NCBI GenBank assembly: GCA_033296885.1
Contig: MU863880.1
Coordinates: 186,001 to 250,000, forward strand
Source of the DNA: Triangularia verruculosa
Taxonomy: Eukaryota > Ascomycota > Sordariomycetes > Sordariales > Podosporaceae
Direction of reading: 5' to 3'
Length of the DNA stretch: 64,000 nucleotides
This document shows positions 31,101 through 43,997 of this stretch, piece by piece. The notes beneath the pieces were generated by a model, which worked only from the letters and a program-made list of their open reading frames with translations, had not been told where the DNA came from and searched no databases. The position numbers and the translations under genes were made by a program. Position 1 is the first letter of the stretch. Each line of letters begins with the position of its first letter.

Positions 31101-34100
31101 TTACAAGTTCGACGACCCCATCTGCTGACTCGCCCGCCGCAGGTTTTGCATCATCCTCCTAACAAGCTCTTCTGAAGGGTTTCCTTCGGGTGTTGGCAGA
31201 GGGGGATATTCCATATTTGCCAGCTGTTGTTGCGGATGCTGAGGCGGTGACATTTGCTGATAATATGGCGGCGCTTGTGTTGTTGGGCTCGGTGTTGTAG
31301 CCATGACCATGGGGTCTGAACCTGGCCGCCATCCGCTCTCAGGGCCCGATGTAGACTGGGGCTCTGGATAAGAATAAGTCTGCATCGTTGTCATCCCAGA
31401 GGGTGGCGGCGAGAATTGGGGTTGCGGCATTGGCATCATCTGCTGAGGGGTCGCCTGTTCCGGCGGCTTGCTGAGGGGAGATGATAACTTTTGGCCATTC
31501 GGCGCCGACTGCATGTTCATCTGCCTAACATATGGTGGCAGCGGGATTGGGCTATGGCTTTGCTTTGTAAAGGCCGGTCTAGCGGACGGAGGGGCGGCAT
31601 TCATTATTCGCGGCTGCGGGTTGGAAACAGGTGTCGATGCTTGATGACCTGTAGACCAGCTCTGTGGGTTAGTCTGGTCATTCCCGCCATGCTGTGGCGT
31701 TTGTTGTTGTTGCAATGACGTGCTGTATTGTGGGTTGATGGCAGGATGTAATGGAACTGATCCGGGCTGCTTCAACTCATAAGTCGATGAGCTCGCTGGC
31801 GTCGTAGGCACCGAAAATCCTTGGTGTTGCTGATAGGGAGACGCCGGACATGGCGAGAAACCTGTCCTCAGGTTCTCAAAAGTAAAGGGCGATTGCTGAC
31901 TGCTCGCAGTGTCGGGGCGAGGAAGAATCTGCGCATACGGAGATGAATAGCCAGCCTGTTGCCGACCGCCGGGACCTGGGGGCGGTGGTGTCGCTTGTGG
32001 TTGGCTACTCTTGGTTTGCGGCAATGGCGGAAGTGTCCTGGCGGGCGCTTTCTTCTTGCCTCCGTTCAAGGCCTGCTGGGCCATGATCAAGAAAGCACGA
32101 TGATTGCGCTCGTAACCATTGACAAAGCCTCCTCCCGGCCCATATGGAGTCTGATATCTGACTGGATCTCTGCCGCGGATATCAGTGACCAGGTCGTAGA
32201 CTGTAGGACAGAAAAGCTAAACATACCTGTTATGGTGAACTTGGAAAAAGGAGTACTTTTGGTACGCGTGGATCTGCGGCTGCCCCTCTCCGGGACCAGA
32301 AGGCTTCATCGCCAAAGTCATGGGCGGCCTGTCAGTCGCAGATTGAGGCCAGTCTCTAGGAGGCTGATTGTATTGCCCTGATTTCATGTGAGCGGGGGGC
32401 CAGGACAAGCCGGGAAGCTGCGGGAATCCATTACTACCTCCGACGGGCGCAAAACGATCCGACGAATATGATGCCGACGAGCTCTTCTTTCGGGAATCCT
32501 TCAGAGGCGGTTGGTAGTGCTTGACCTGCAGCCGAGGAGGAGGCTGTGGCTTCTGCTGAGGAGGCGGAGCGGCAGGCTGAAGCTGGAAGACTTGCTGCTG
32601 GAATATGGTTTGAGGTTGAGGTGGAGGAGGCATGGGATGCCGTTGCATGGGTGCAGGAGCGGGTTGGATGGGCTGCTGGTAATGCATCTGGTGGGGCTGG
32701 ATGTATTGGTGCTGCTGCTGCTGATGCGGCTGGTGGTGCGCCATGTGGTGGTGCGGCATCTGCGAGAAAGGCACCGGCGGCGCCGGCTTAAGCGCAAACT
32801 TGTGCGACATGAACTGCGCTGGCTGCGGCAGTGGCTCGATAGACTGCTTTGGCTTGTAGGTGTAGGGCTTTGGCTGCTTTGGTGCCAATGGTCCCAGCGA
32901 CGTCCCGTTGTGCGAAAAGTGGGGGAACGAGGTAGAGAAGGGAATCCGGTTTGCGAATGTCGCCGAGGTGTATGTCGTCCTCTTTGGCTGCTGCGGCAAC
33001 AAAGGCAGGGGAACCGCCGAGACTGGCTTGGGGATTGAGTCGAGGAAGTTGCTCTTGAGGTTGTGCTCGGGCCGGGCCAGGTTCTCGGTGTACTGAGCCT
33101 TGGCCTCGGTCGACGTCTTCCCAAGGTAGTGCCACACTTGGTTATCTTTGCTGAGGTCGATCTTGACCTGCTGGCGATTCTGGATGCGATCGCTGGTGTG
33201 GAACTCGGCCCATACAAGACCTGGGCCAAACTCGTCGTTCTTTCGCGGCACCTCGTCCACGGCGCGTTTGGCATTGATTTCTTGCTTCGCCTTTCTGCAC
33301 GTCGGCATCAGAATCGCATTGGCCGATGCCTTGGGTAAACGATAGTCCGCGGGGTCAGGCAGCAGCAGCCACTTCCACTCAACCTCAACACGATCACTGC
33401 TAATTGTTAGTCTGGACCCATCACTTCTCGCGCCACGGCTGACATACCCATTCGGAATGACATCAAGAAGCAGCATCTCCTCATCAACACGGTTCTCCAC
33501 CACCACACCGGCAAATATCTCGCCCCGGAAGTACTGAAGCTGGCAGATGTCGTTCTTCTTGAGCGCAGCTGCCACCTCACGCACTCTCGGGTCATCCTCC
33601 AAAACAGCACCCTGGGCTTTCCTGTCTCGTTTGGTCCGGTGGAAACGGCAACTAAACTCAAACGCTTGTTCTTTGTACTCAGTACCGTCTTCGCCAAACA
33701 CCGGCACTTCGGACTCCTCCACAAACACTCCCGCAGCTGCTGCGCAAGTCGCGTGATACGACCTGTGGCATTTCTTTTGGGAGCACTGGAAGCAAGCGCC
33801 CTTCTTGGAACGACAGTACAGGCACTTGAGCTCCAGGCGGTCCTTGTTGATGCCCCCGATATTCGCAATAATTTCCTGCCCGTCGACTTCCTCGATGTAT
33901 GTCTCTGGCAAATAAAGCGCACACATACGATGAGCCTTGCGACCGTCGTCGGTCGACATAATCTCGGCACCGGGGATATCATTCGGGCAAAGGCAGCATG
34001 GGGGTTCAACGTAGGGCTTGACACGCACGCGCGCCTTTTTAGCCCTTCTCTCCGATCGGTCTTTTTCGTTTGCACCCCTCTTGCGCTTCTTGCCTGGAGC

Positions 34101-36013
34101 TCTAACCCGGACACCATGACTGTGAGGGGGACTGGGCAGACCGAGGTTGATTTCGATGTCATCTTCATCATCCTCGTCATCCTCTTCTTCATCCGTCTCT
34201 TCGTATTCTGTCTCTTCGCCGCGAAGCTTTCGTTCGATTTCGTAGACATCTACCCAAACACTGTCCTGTGCCTGGGCACACTGACATCTTTTGGCAATTT
34301 TGCCCATCGGCAGCCAGCTGTCCAAGGCAAAGTTGACGGCCTCAGCGCAGTTGTACCCAAGGTTATAACCGGAATGATAACCATAGGGGTAGGTGACTAC
34401 GAACTCGCCGGGATACGAGACGCACTTGTTGACTGTGATGTTGTAATGTTGTTTGAGATGCGCCGGAGAGATCAGGAAACCCTTGTGTCTGAGAAACTGG
34501 TCGCAAGACTTGGCTTCGGTCGGCCAGATGTTTTTCATGGCTGCCTCGAATCGCCTGGCATCGGCCTGGGAAATACTGTACCATTGCTTTGGCGCACCGA
34601 AATGGAGGTAGTTGATGCTGTAGAGATCCACGTCCTCCAAATGCCACGCAAAGGTTGCTTTCCACATGCCGAGATACAGATATGCAGTGTTGACACCCGG
34701 AACCTTGGTGCCAAGCACGTCCAACAGGTTAGGCAGCTTGTTCAGATTCCAGAGCTTAACATCCTCACTGAACAAGGTGCCCAGAAGATCAGCACCGTAC
34801 AGTGGGGAGGCGTAGGTGAGCGTCTTCCAGTATATTCTTTCCAGCTCTTCGCAGCGTTCTGGTGTGAACTCGGACACATCCATCCGGTAGTCCCAATCTT
34901 TGAACGCGGCCTCGTCGATCATGGCGGAACCTTCACGGCGAACGTATTTCCGTCGAGCAGACACAGATTGCATCTTGGGCTTCCCCTGCCTAGAGAAACC
35001 CATTCTGCGTGGTGCTGGTGAGGCATCGTCATCGTCGCACTGTTCCTCCTCTTTGATGCCTGGATCCTGCTCAACAGAGTCGACAACTTCCTCCTTCTCG
35101 GGCGCAGGAGATACAGGCGTCATTGGGCGATCCTCTTCTTCTTCGGTTGGCTCACTTTTGGCTGTCCTTGCAGAGGCGCGTGTGGCTCTACCCCTACCTC
35201 GTTTCTTGGCCGGAGCGGCTACCGGTTTGGGAGCCCCTGAATTAGCTGCTGCGCGTGATCGCGTCGACGGCTTCTTCTCGGCGTTGGCACGGCGCTCGCC
35301 TCGTCTCGCCGGAGGTTGGTGTTCGCTTTGCTCACAGAGCTGTCGCCACTGCGGCAAATTGTATGATCGCTGGTGAAGAATGTTGACTTGTCGGTACGTG
35401 CCATTGGATCCCATGATTTCCTGCTTGATCGGTTCGCGCACCCTGACCTGCTTCACCATGTCGTCCAATGGGGGGAGCGAATCCTTCCATTCCTGTGGCG
35501 GGATAATCTTGATAATTCCAGACTTCATACCGTACTTATCGACTTTGGTCATCTAGTAATCCACTGTTAGTTACAAACTCAAGGGCTGAATTGGGCAAGG
35601 ATGGAGCGGCGTACGAAGACTTTGAAGTCTTGAAATTGCTTCATTGTTGGCTTGAACACTGGGACGGTGCCAGACCAGTGGTCAGGAAGAACTTCGCCAA
35701 TGTCTTCCTCCTCCTCGACCGTTGGCTCTGGTGGGACCTCGGTTTCCTTTTGTTGAGTTTCGTTTGTCGGAGCTGGCTCCAGTTTGATTTCGTCCTTGAT
35801 CGCGTCCTTGACTTCGAGTTTGCCGTCCAGCTTATCGGCAACCTCGTCAATGTCGCTCAGCTCGGAGTCGGTACCGTCGAGGGTCATGGCATTGTTGCTG
35901 TCGGGGGGCGAGTTCAAACCAAGGGGCTTTGAGGAGTCAACGACGACGGGCGGATCAACGTCCATGACAATCGTAGGCTCAGACGCCGGGGCGTCAATCG
36001 CTTCGAGTGACAT
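31101..36013 (-). CDS. kdmA: JmjN-JmjC-PHD histone demethylase, KDM4/JMJD2 type
   Basis: Exons 36013-35615, 35552-33448, 33396-32227 and 32169-31101 give 1580 residues. JmjN is split by intron 1 (VPVFKPTMKQFQDFKVF / KVDKYGMKSGI). The JmjC domain (about 400-550) carries iron ligands H437 and E439 (WHLEDVDLYS) and H526 (HSGYNLGYN), plus the CQC zinc element, so it looks catalytically intact. An extended PHD module spans about 650-775 (CCLCPND through FSCRFHR). A Pro/Gln-rich disordered tail of some 700 residues follows. KDM4 enzymes use 2-oxoglutarate, Fe(II) and oxygen to remove H3K9me3/K36me3; the Aspergillus homologue is KdmA. The PHD and JmjN arrangement separates it from KDM5 (no ARID). 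The 51-nt intron 33447-33397 has ideal signals but no stop and a length of 3n, so unspliced RNA would still translate. Confidence 0.9.
33397..33447 (-). other. Frame-preserving 51-nt intron in the demethylase gene
   Basis: GTATGT donor, GACTAACA branch point and TTAGCAG acceptor on the minus strand. The length is divisible by three and there is no in-frame stop, so gene callers may read through it. Removal joins VIPNG to DRVEVEWKW. Confidence 0.85.
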
Positions 36014-37966
36014 TGTCGCTGAAGACGCTACATGCGTCTGACTTTTCTTGCCTTTTCCCCCTCTCGCGATATGACGATGAGCTGCGGAGAATGCGATGAA
36101 GAGTGGGCCGGTGCGTCGGTTTGGAGTCGCCTCAAACAGCGAGATCTCTCAGGAGTGATGCGCCTAGGCGCCAGCAAGTGCCGAATCGAAGAATGGCAGA
36201 TGCAGGGCCAGGGTCGATATCTTGGGAGGTTCGAGGTTCCGGAGGGTGTTGGGGGAAGCGGGAACTCCAAGCTGCTTGCTGAATGGGTCGATTTGGACGG
36301 AATCTGGGCTGATGGATCAAGGTGAAAAGCGGGCGATAACCGAACGGGAAAGGTGCTGAGCACGCCCTGCACAGCGAGTGCTTGGTTGGTTACAGCGCCT
36401 TGCAGCAGTTGTGATGGCCGAGCGCAGCCCGCTACAAAACTGCCCAGTATCTACAAGGAGTGCTGAAGTCTCAATGTGGACAGGGCAACAAGGTACCATG
36501 AAACGCCTTGTGGATTTGGGGTCCGACAGGCAAATGGATCTCAGAATGCTCCAACAAAAAGAATAACGGATGGGCAGCTCTGTGCGACTCGAGTGGGAGG
36601 TTGGGTGTCTGTCCCAATGCGATTTGGGTTTGCCTGGGGTTGAGAAGAACAGAGCGCCACACAGCACCTGCAGCGAACACCTCCGCTTCGTAAAATCGTG
36701 CACCAAAGCTAAACTCGAACAGGCAGGCCAAGACTGGTAAGTGTGCCTCAACTCCCCACGTGATTGGATGGATCTTGCTGGAAGACCCCGGTTTAACTGC
36801 GGAAAAACTCTTTGTTCTGACCAACGTCATGGCGACGTGCAAGATCTGTCAAAAATCAGTTGCCACCATCTGGTCTGAAATCCGGAGCTCGGCGCCTCGA
36901 GCTGGAACTTTGAGTCCAGCACGTGCAGGACAAAAATAAAAATAAAAAGAGACTGCTTCTCAATATTCAGGCCCTTTGCAATAGTGAAGAGGTGTTAAAA
37001 GATAGCTAGCAGGCTTCAAAACATAGTCAATATGCCTAGTAGATCTATCGAGAGGCGTCTATTAAGTATCTCTTTGATCTATTGCCACTCTTTTCAAGAT
37101 GACTGGCCCAGTTAGCCGTCTCTATTTGTTTTGTCCACGACGTCGCCGTTTTTGAATTTTGTATTGGAGAAAAGAAACAGCTCCATTCCAGCTGTTTCTC
37201 AGCCATTGGCTGAGATTCGTCAAGGGATGAACAAAAAACGGCCATCTCCACAACCTCGTGTTGCGTTTCATGCAGTAGCACCCTATGACATGCATCCCAG
37301 TCTCACCTTGGCTCAGGTACAGCTCATACTGTCAAAGACTAGATTGTCCGGCATGGGCTGCGTAGTTGGGGTATTGTGTTGTGGGATATTCTTGAAACCT
37401 ATATACAATATGGGCAACGCCGGATATTTCTGGCAAACATATGCGCCAGTTATCTTGCATGGTGTGGTGACATCTCGAAAAAACCAAAGATAATGTGAGG
37501 TCGGAGCCGTTGGACAGGTGGTGCTAGCTTCCTGTAAGCTCCTCCAGTCGCATCTATAAGTGATGGTGACAGCAAATCGGGTTACATGGAGATTAGATTA
37601 GATCAAAGCCAGGCAGCAGGACCCAGACATGGCGCCGATTGATCCATCCATTCACAGCTGAGCCGCAGGGGTTCTCCATCACCGGCCGGCTGTTGACCGA
37701 CTGGCTGGAAGAGGGGCGCCCCTGACCGCCTTGACCTTTGTTGATCCTCCACGGTAGTCCACCTATGGGATTGTATCTCATCCAACCGAAGCCAGAACTG
37801 TTGGAGGCCAGCTCAAGGCGCGTCAAACAAAGGCATACAAGCTCATCATCATAAAATCCTCATTCATTATGTATCAAAAACCATTACAAGCCGACTACCC
37901 AGAAGAAGTCGCAGCATTAGAAGGTGTTGGCGTATCCCAAATTCTCTTCCCATCTCTTAAAGTTGT
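36014..37966. other. Intergenic region upstream of the demethylase
   Basis: About 1.95 kb holding the demethylase promoter and the 3' flank of the phosphatase gene. Overlapping ORFs on both strands near 36030-36840 lack coding character. A-rich simple sequence lies at 36935-36950. No RNA gene recognised. Confidence 0.5.
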
Positions 37967-40022
37967 TCATGGTGCCGCCACCAGGTGCCCCGCACTGAGC
38001 CCAACCATCTCGAAAGTTACGAGAATCAGGTCAACGGCCAACCAAGCAATTCCTGTGTGACATGAGCGTTAGCAACCAGATGAACCCCTCATTAGAGCCG
38101 AAAGCAGAAAACGTACCTGCATAAACGACCAGTTTGGTCACAACCTCCACATCATACCTAACTCTCGGCTTTACCAGCCTTGAGAAAACCTCCTTCTCGC
38201 CCAACTCATCCTCCACGCCCAGAATCATCTCCTCCTCATTAGCAACCACCACCGTCCCCGTCCCCATCATCTTCTCAAATTCCGCTACCTTCCCATTCTG
38301 CTGCTGCACACCGGAGCTCTTCCCCCCATCCTCAAAGACATCCACCCCATTTTGCTTAGCAGCGCTCTCCCTAAGAGACGCCAAACTCCCCTTGCTCTTC
38401 ACCGCACTAGTCTCACCTTCAAGTGACTCTCTCCTTCTCCTCTCCCGATATGCCAACGTTTCATACGCATCCGCCGCGCTCTGTGGGCCAATGCTCACGC
38501 TCCTACCGCGGCCTGGACCCCTGATGCTCCTCATCACCTTGGGCAGATCCGATACATTCGGGATCAGGTTATCGTCCCTCACATGCAGCGGTACATCCTT
38601 GTACTCGCTCGCGGGGACGAAGAACCTTCTCGGGAGGGACATACCCACACGCTCGAGTAATCTGTACAGGTGAGGCAAGAACCTCAGCATGGCAGGCTTC
38701 ATCGCTTCTCTCCAGGCGAAGATCATGAGCACTCCGAAGACGACCCTGGCGATGGACATGGCCCACCCCGTAGCTCTGAGGGAAAACGTGGCGTCTGGTC
38801 CGTTATAAATGGTGGCATAAGGAGAGTACCTCACAAACCGCCACATCCCGCACTCCAACCCAATCATGACACCGGCAAAAGCCACGCTATCGTCAAAGCA
38901 AGGGCAATCATCTGCTGGCTCGGGGTGGATACGGACAAGTACCAAGATGATCAAGGCGACAATCAGCGGGGCAGCATAGTCGGAGGAATACATCCACTCT
39001 TCCACCGCCGGAGCATAGTAGAACTCGACAAGGGAGATGGCAGTCCCCATGATAGACCCGATGATGACGTCTATGAAACCGTGCATACCGCAGTAAAGGC
39101 GGCCAATAACGATAGACAAAGCGTAAAACCATGCCAAAGCCTCGAGAGCGACGGTGGTTGTAGGTGAGTAGATGTTATGTTCGCTTCGGAGCATGAGAAT
39201 ACCGTAGACGGCGACCGAGACAGCGTTGGCAGAGTGTGTCGAGGGGAAGCCGTATTCGAGAGCGGCGGAGCCAGACATGGTGATACGGTGGAGCGGTGGG
39301 GAGAGAGGGCGTGGCAGAGAGCACATGTCTTTGAGGAAGCCGGTGAAGAATACGCCTTCGGCGAGGATGTGGACAAGCCTGCGACCATCGTTAGCCATGG
39401 CTCTCCTGGTAACCTTAGGTGGTGTTGTCCTTACCCCTTTCCAAAGCCCCTGAACCCACACCAGAAGAGAATTGGTAGGCCAATCATAAAGAATGTATGT
39501 GTGCCAAGGTTGGCCGTGATGGCGAAGTAGCTATCGAGGGCTGGTGTCCGTACGGCATCCTGAAAGGCGGCAAGGTAGGGCGTCTCCCACCGCACGAGCG
39601 GCAGGAGGTATTGTCGCAAAGAGTATCGCCATTTTGGAAGCGCTCGTCGGTCTAGAATCCCCACATGTCAGTCCCCATGATTTCCCAGTGTATCAAATGC
39701 GAGCGGTTGCTGCCGTGCCACCGGGAGGGCAGAGGCATGGATGGCGGAGAGACAGGCGGGGTCAACCGTCCGGCCCGTTCCATCTTCAAGCCCTCAAGGT
39801 GCATTGTGTCGCGTCGCAACAAAGATCCTCTCTCAATTCCAGAGGTCTTTCCAGGTAACCGCAATCATGACCTCAGCGAGAAAACATACAATGATCGAGG
39901 CTCTTCAACCCAGCATCCACCGCCACAGCCTTTGCCTTCTCGTCGCCGCCGGTGGGTAGCGGGGCAGCAGGAGTGCCTGGGAGCTCAGAGCCGGAGCTCG
40001 AGCTGTTCGCAGGTTTACACAT
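37967..40022 (-). CDS. Long-chain-base-1-phosphate phosphatase (LCB3/YSR family, PAP2 superfamily)
   Basis: Four exons, 40022-39890, 39651-39435, 39378-38117 and 38052-37967, give 565 residues in frame. The first exon supplies a soluble Ser/Pro-rich N-terminus; its 238-nt intron joins KSLDH to YRRALPKWRY, a pattern usual in this family. PAP2 motifs are all present: K133 to P141 (KDMCSLPRP), PSTH at 162-165, and R210 to H216 (GRLYCGMH). About eight to ten hydrophobic segments make it an ER membrane protein. These enzymes dephosphorylate sphingoid base 1-phosphates, feeding exogenous bases into ceramide and limiting base-phosphate signalling. After the membrane core a charged region of 150 residues precedes a final hydrophobic segment encoded mostly by exon 4. 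It diverges from the SDR gene across 547 bp. Confidence 0.9.
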
Positions 40023-40569
40023 CGAGACCGTCCGTCGTTGTCGCCGTCATCAATTCGTTGTCGCTCGCGGTGTTTGGTTGATCTCTTGCTTGCAGTTTCT
40101 ACGTCGAGGAGGACGAGCCCCAGAAAAAGTGTCGCGATGGCTTGGAGGATGTCAAAAGCCAAAAAACGCCAACCCAGTCAGTCGCAGTTCAGTTTGCGTC
40201 GCAGCGGAGACCCGATTTGTTCCTCCTCCGCCTCGGATCCAACAACTTGGAAGAATGTCTGCACTCCCCTGGAGACCGCTTCTTGGCAACCCCCCCTAAA
40301 ATTATCTTGGTGTTCCTCCTGTGAGACCAATACAAGCCGCTCAATTACAGGTCGTTGGTGGTCGTGTGTGTGCTGCCGCCGGCGAAAGACAACGTTTGGC
40401 CAACCATTCGCCGAGTGCGCCAAATCACAAGCTTGCGTAATTCTGACCCCTGTATTACACTTTAGGTGTATCGTAACGTAATTACGCATCCCAGTTACAT
40501 CACTGAACTGAATATCTCACTCAGACCTCACTCATCTTCCAATATCACAACTCACCCTTCACCCCAAAA
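40023..40569. other. Divergent promoter region, sphingoid-base-phosphate phosphatase / SDR
   Basis: About 550 bp. Near 40470-40495 a GTAACGTAATTAC palindrome-like element (CGTAATTACG) lies about 90 bp upstream of the SDR start and could be a regulator site. No ORF is supported. Confidence 0.45.
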
Positions 40570-41903
40570 ATGTCCCTCCAGTACCCACTCAAAGGCAAAA
40601 TCGCCCTCGTAACCGGTGCCTCCTCAGGCATCGGCCACGCCATAGCCAAACGCTTCGCCCAAGAAGGCGCCCAAGTCATCATGGCCTCCCGCAAAGCCGG
40701 CGTGAAGCCCAAGTTCGACCGCAAGCTCGTCCTCGGCTTCAACAATCCCACCCTTCACGTACCATATCACATGAACATCACAATCAAAGAGCATTGGGAA
40801 ACCCTCTTAAAACACCACGTATGTCCCGCTTCCCCCATATCTCCAGCAACCCATACCCAATCACTAACACAAAAAATACCAGCCCAAAATCGACATCCTC
40901 GTCAACTCGGCCGGCATCCCCCAAAAGCAACTCCTCCTCCGCGCCGGCAAGTTCGAAATCGATGAGCTCCTCTCCACCAACCTCCTCGGCACCATCCTCG
41001 GCTGCAAGTACGTCGGCAAGTCCATGATCTCCCACGCCGCCGCCGCCCGCTCCGCCGCCAAAACCGCTGCTGCGAGGCACTGGGAGTCCAAGACTTCCTC
41101 TTCATCACCCTCCTCCTCTGCTGTCCAAAAGATCGACATCACCACCGAACAAGCAGAGCTTCCTCAAAACCAGCAAGTCCCAGAAGAGGAAGAAGAAGAA
41201 GAAGACATGACACCCATCACTCACGACCTTCCTGAGCTCCACTCTGGAAGCTATAGATCTGGTTCCCAGGGCGTGATCATCAATATCTCCTCTTTACTAG
41301 CAACAAAAGCTATCCCGGGAAGTGCCGTATACGCCGCCACCAAAGCGGGAGTATTGGGGTTGACAAACACCTTGGCAATGGAATACGGACAGTCAGGCGT
41401 TCGAGTCAACGCCATCGTGCCGGGATATATCTATACCCCCATGACAAAAGGTAAAGTCTTCATGACCCCCTCCAACCCCCCTCACAACTATACGGTTATT
41501 TTGATATTGTTTTTGATTCCTTGACACAAAAAGTAGCTATTCAGCCACCACTGTTTGTTACAAATCCCACAACAAAATCCACCCCGTTTCCCTTTCCTTT
41601 TCCCATAACCCATGTTCCCCCAAGCCATCAAGAAGAAAAGCCACTCCAGCAAAACCTGAGGCTATCTCGAAGAAAAAAAAAGAAACGCACAAACATACAA
41701 ATGTGTTTACTCCTACAAATTCACATCCCATTGGCTAACTTTTGTCCCCGCCAGATATGAACAACTTTGACAAATTAGTAAACGCCATTCCCCTTCAGCG
41801 CTTCGGCACCTCAAATGAAGTCGCCGATGCCGCTTCCTTCCTCGCCAAAAACCAATACGCAAATAACTGCATCCTGAATCTCGATGGTGGGCTCAGCGCA
41901 TGA
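40570..41903 (+). CDS. Short-chain dehydrogenase/reductase, 3-oxoacyl-ACP reductase-like
   Basis: Exons 40570-40818, 40883-41450 and 41755-41903 give 321 residues. Classical SDR motifs are complete: TGASSGIG at 15-22, NSAG at 91-94, the catalytic serine in INISS at about 219-220, and YAATK with Y233 and K237. The short exon 3 gives the usual C-terminal NAIPLQRFGTSNEVADAASFL and a final LNLDGG. The closest general class is FabG-like beta-ketoacyl-ACP reductase (mitochondrial OAR1 type), though no clear leader is seen. Between the NSAG strand and the serine strand, residues about 140-208 form an insertion rich in Ser, Ala and a Glu run, absent in standard 250-residue SDRs. The last intron, 304 nt, is long for this genome and the naive reading frame stops inside it. 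Confidence 0.83.
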
Positions 41904-41941
41904 AAAAACAGCTCTTCTCATATCTTGAGAGGTGTAGGTAA

Positions 41942-43997
41942 TTAGTCATCATCAATGACAATCGCGCCGCCATCACCGCCAGCCCCCGATGGCACATCGT
42001 CCACTATGACAACGTCATCATCATCGTCGGCAGCAGTCGTCTTGGCCTTCTTCGCAACACCCTCGTCGCTACCGGGGTGGGAGCGTTTGGCTGGTGTGAC
42101 AGCTTCGGTGGGTTTGGTGAGCGACACCACAAGAGGGCCGTCGCTCCCGGCGCCGTTGGTCAGTGGGAGAGGCTTCTTGGGCTGGGTTGGAATCTTGACT
42201 TCCGTGTCAGAGGGGAGAATACCTCTGACGGGCTTTTCCTCGAGAGGCTCTTTGCTGCGGGGGAGGTCAGCCAGCCGAATCTAAAAGTTGGTGGTGAAAT
42301 GAATACTTACGATTCTGAGAGGGAGACGATAACATTGACGAGCTCGTTGTCCTCGTCGGTGACAGTCAGGAAGGAGTCCGGTTTGATGCCTGTGTACATT
42401 ATTGTGTTAGGAATACATCTGTGATAGTAGCCATGAGAAATGAAAACTTACTGAGCTCGCTCAGCTTCTTCTCCAAGTTGTCGGTCTCATCAGGATCATA
42501 AATAATGCCAACCTCTGTGCTGATGGCAAATTCCTTCTCGCCATAGCCAAGCTCTTCTTTGATAAAGTCCTCAACAAAGTCATTTAGTGTGGCCTTTGAG
42601 AAGTCGACACGAGCCCGGACCTGGAACGAGCCGCAAACCGGGCAGTCAGGATTTGGCTCTCGAGACTTGTCTGTCCCCAGAAGGCGAGCTGGCGCAAAAG
42701 GCGTCAAAAATACTTCCTTTGCTTGACTGTACTGCCCCTTGATAACCTTGAAAGCTTCCAAGACACAGAGGCCGGCCGCAATGGCATTAGTTGTGGCGAT
42801 AGCAGGGATAATATTGCCTGCCATTTGCTTAGTGTCAAACTTTGACTTTCGGTCGATTCCAAAAAGAGTGGACCGAATGTTGGCGCTCGCAGCAACGAAG
42901 TCGAGAGTGTCCTCGTCGTCCTTGTCGAAAGTAATGACAGCATCTTGGCCGGCAGCCTTGCTTTCGAGTACACGCTTGCTGAGTCTATCGAGGCCGTCGT
43001 TGAAAACGATCAAGTTCTCCTCCAACGTCCAAATCTTTTGCTGGTCCTGAATCACGGCCTCCTTGTCGAGAGTGGATGCCTTCTCCATGAGAGCCTTGTA
43101 ATCGAGTGGTTCAGGGGGCTTTCTCGACTTCCACATATCCTCCATTGACCGCAACCTGACAATATCCGTGTGGAATACTTTCTGGAAGAGCGCTTCGTTG
43201 AATTCTGGCGTGCCAACTGACTCTCGAATCTTTCGGAGGGCCTCCGATTCTCTCTTCAGCTCTTCAATCTCCTTCGCATTATCTGCATCGATAGAGTGGT
43301 CGAAAGCGGATTCATCCTCGCTCGTGCCAAATATTTCGTTGAGCAGGTAGCTCTTGCCCCAGACGATGCAGTGGATTGGTTGGCTCGGGGTGCTTCGGAT
43401 CGTGCAAACGGGAAAGGATTTCGGTGTGTCTTTGGGCGTACAATCGTAACAAGCCGTGACACCCTTCTTGATAACCTGAACCTGACCATTGAAGCCTGTG
43501 GTGCCGCTCTCGATCAGTGGCACATCGGCTGCTAGGCACATCTTATTCACATGTCGTCTAGCCTCCAGGTTGTCGAGGGCGTTGAAGACTATCCTAAAGC
43601 TGCTGAACCACTCGACATTGAACCGGGGGTCTTTAATGTTCGCATGGTACGGAACGATCTTGACGTTGGGGTTGAATTTCTGCGCTGCCTCTGCGGCGAC
43701 CTAGAAAGACCATGGTTGTCAGCCTTGCGACTTCGCGGATGGTTGCGACTCGAGAAGTTGTGGTGTCATTACCAGCGCTTTCGACTTTTTGATATGCTCC
43801 TGTCGGAAGAGAAACTGCCGATTGAGGTTGCTCAAGTCGATTGTGTCCAAGTCGACGATGTGCGTCTCGCCAAAGCCGGTCAGGACGAGGTTCTTCAGTA
43901 ATTCGCATCCGATTCCACCAGCACCAACCATGAGCACCCGCGAACTTTTAGCTTCAGTCAGCGGCGACACGCCGTCAAACTCGGGGTCTGAAGACAT
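41942..43997 (-). CDS. uba2: SUMO-activating enzyme E1 catalytic subunit UBA2
   Basis: Exons 43997-43773, 43700-42452, 42389-42311 and 42254-41942 give 621 residues. The adenylation domain starts with [17 protein letters not shown] and [18 protein letters not shown]; the zinc-binding CYDCTP pair and the catalytic cysteine in [10 protein letters not shown] at about 174 match yeast Uba2 C177. A ubiquitin-fold domain occurs near 490-525 ([20 protein letters not shown]), assembled across two introns. The C-terminus has a basic nuclear signal (PAKRS, KKAK) and two hydrophobic-acidic patches, DDDVVIVDD and AIVIDDD, like SUMO-interacting motifs. With Aos1 it activates SUMO for Ubc9. Two ATGs further upstream in the same frame (44213 and 44168) could extend the N-terminus; the chosen start fits family length. 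It converges with the SDR gene only 38 bp away. Confidence 0.93.

Noticed and set aside
33639..35021. 460-codon plus-strand frame inside the demethylase gene
   Set aside because: Antisense shadow of JmjC/PHD coding sequence; no start context, no domain.
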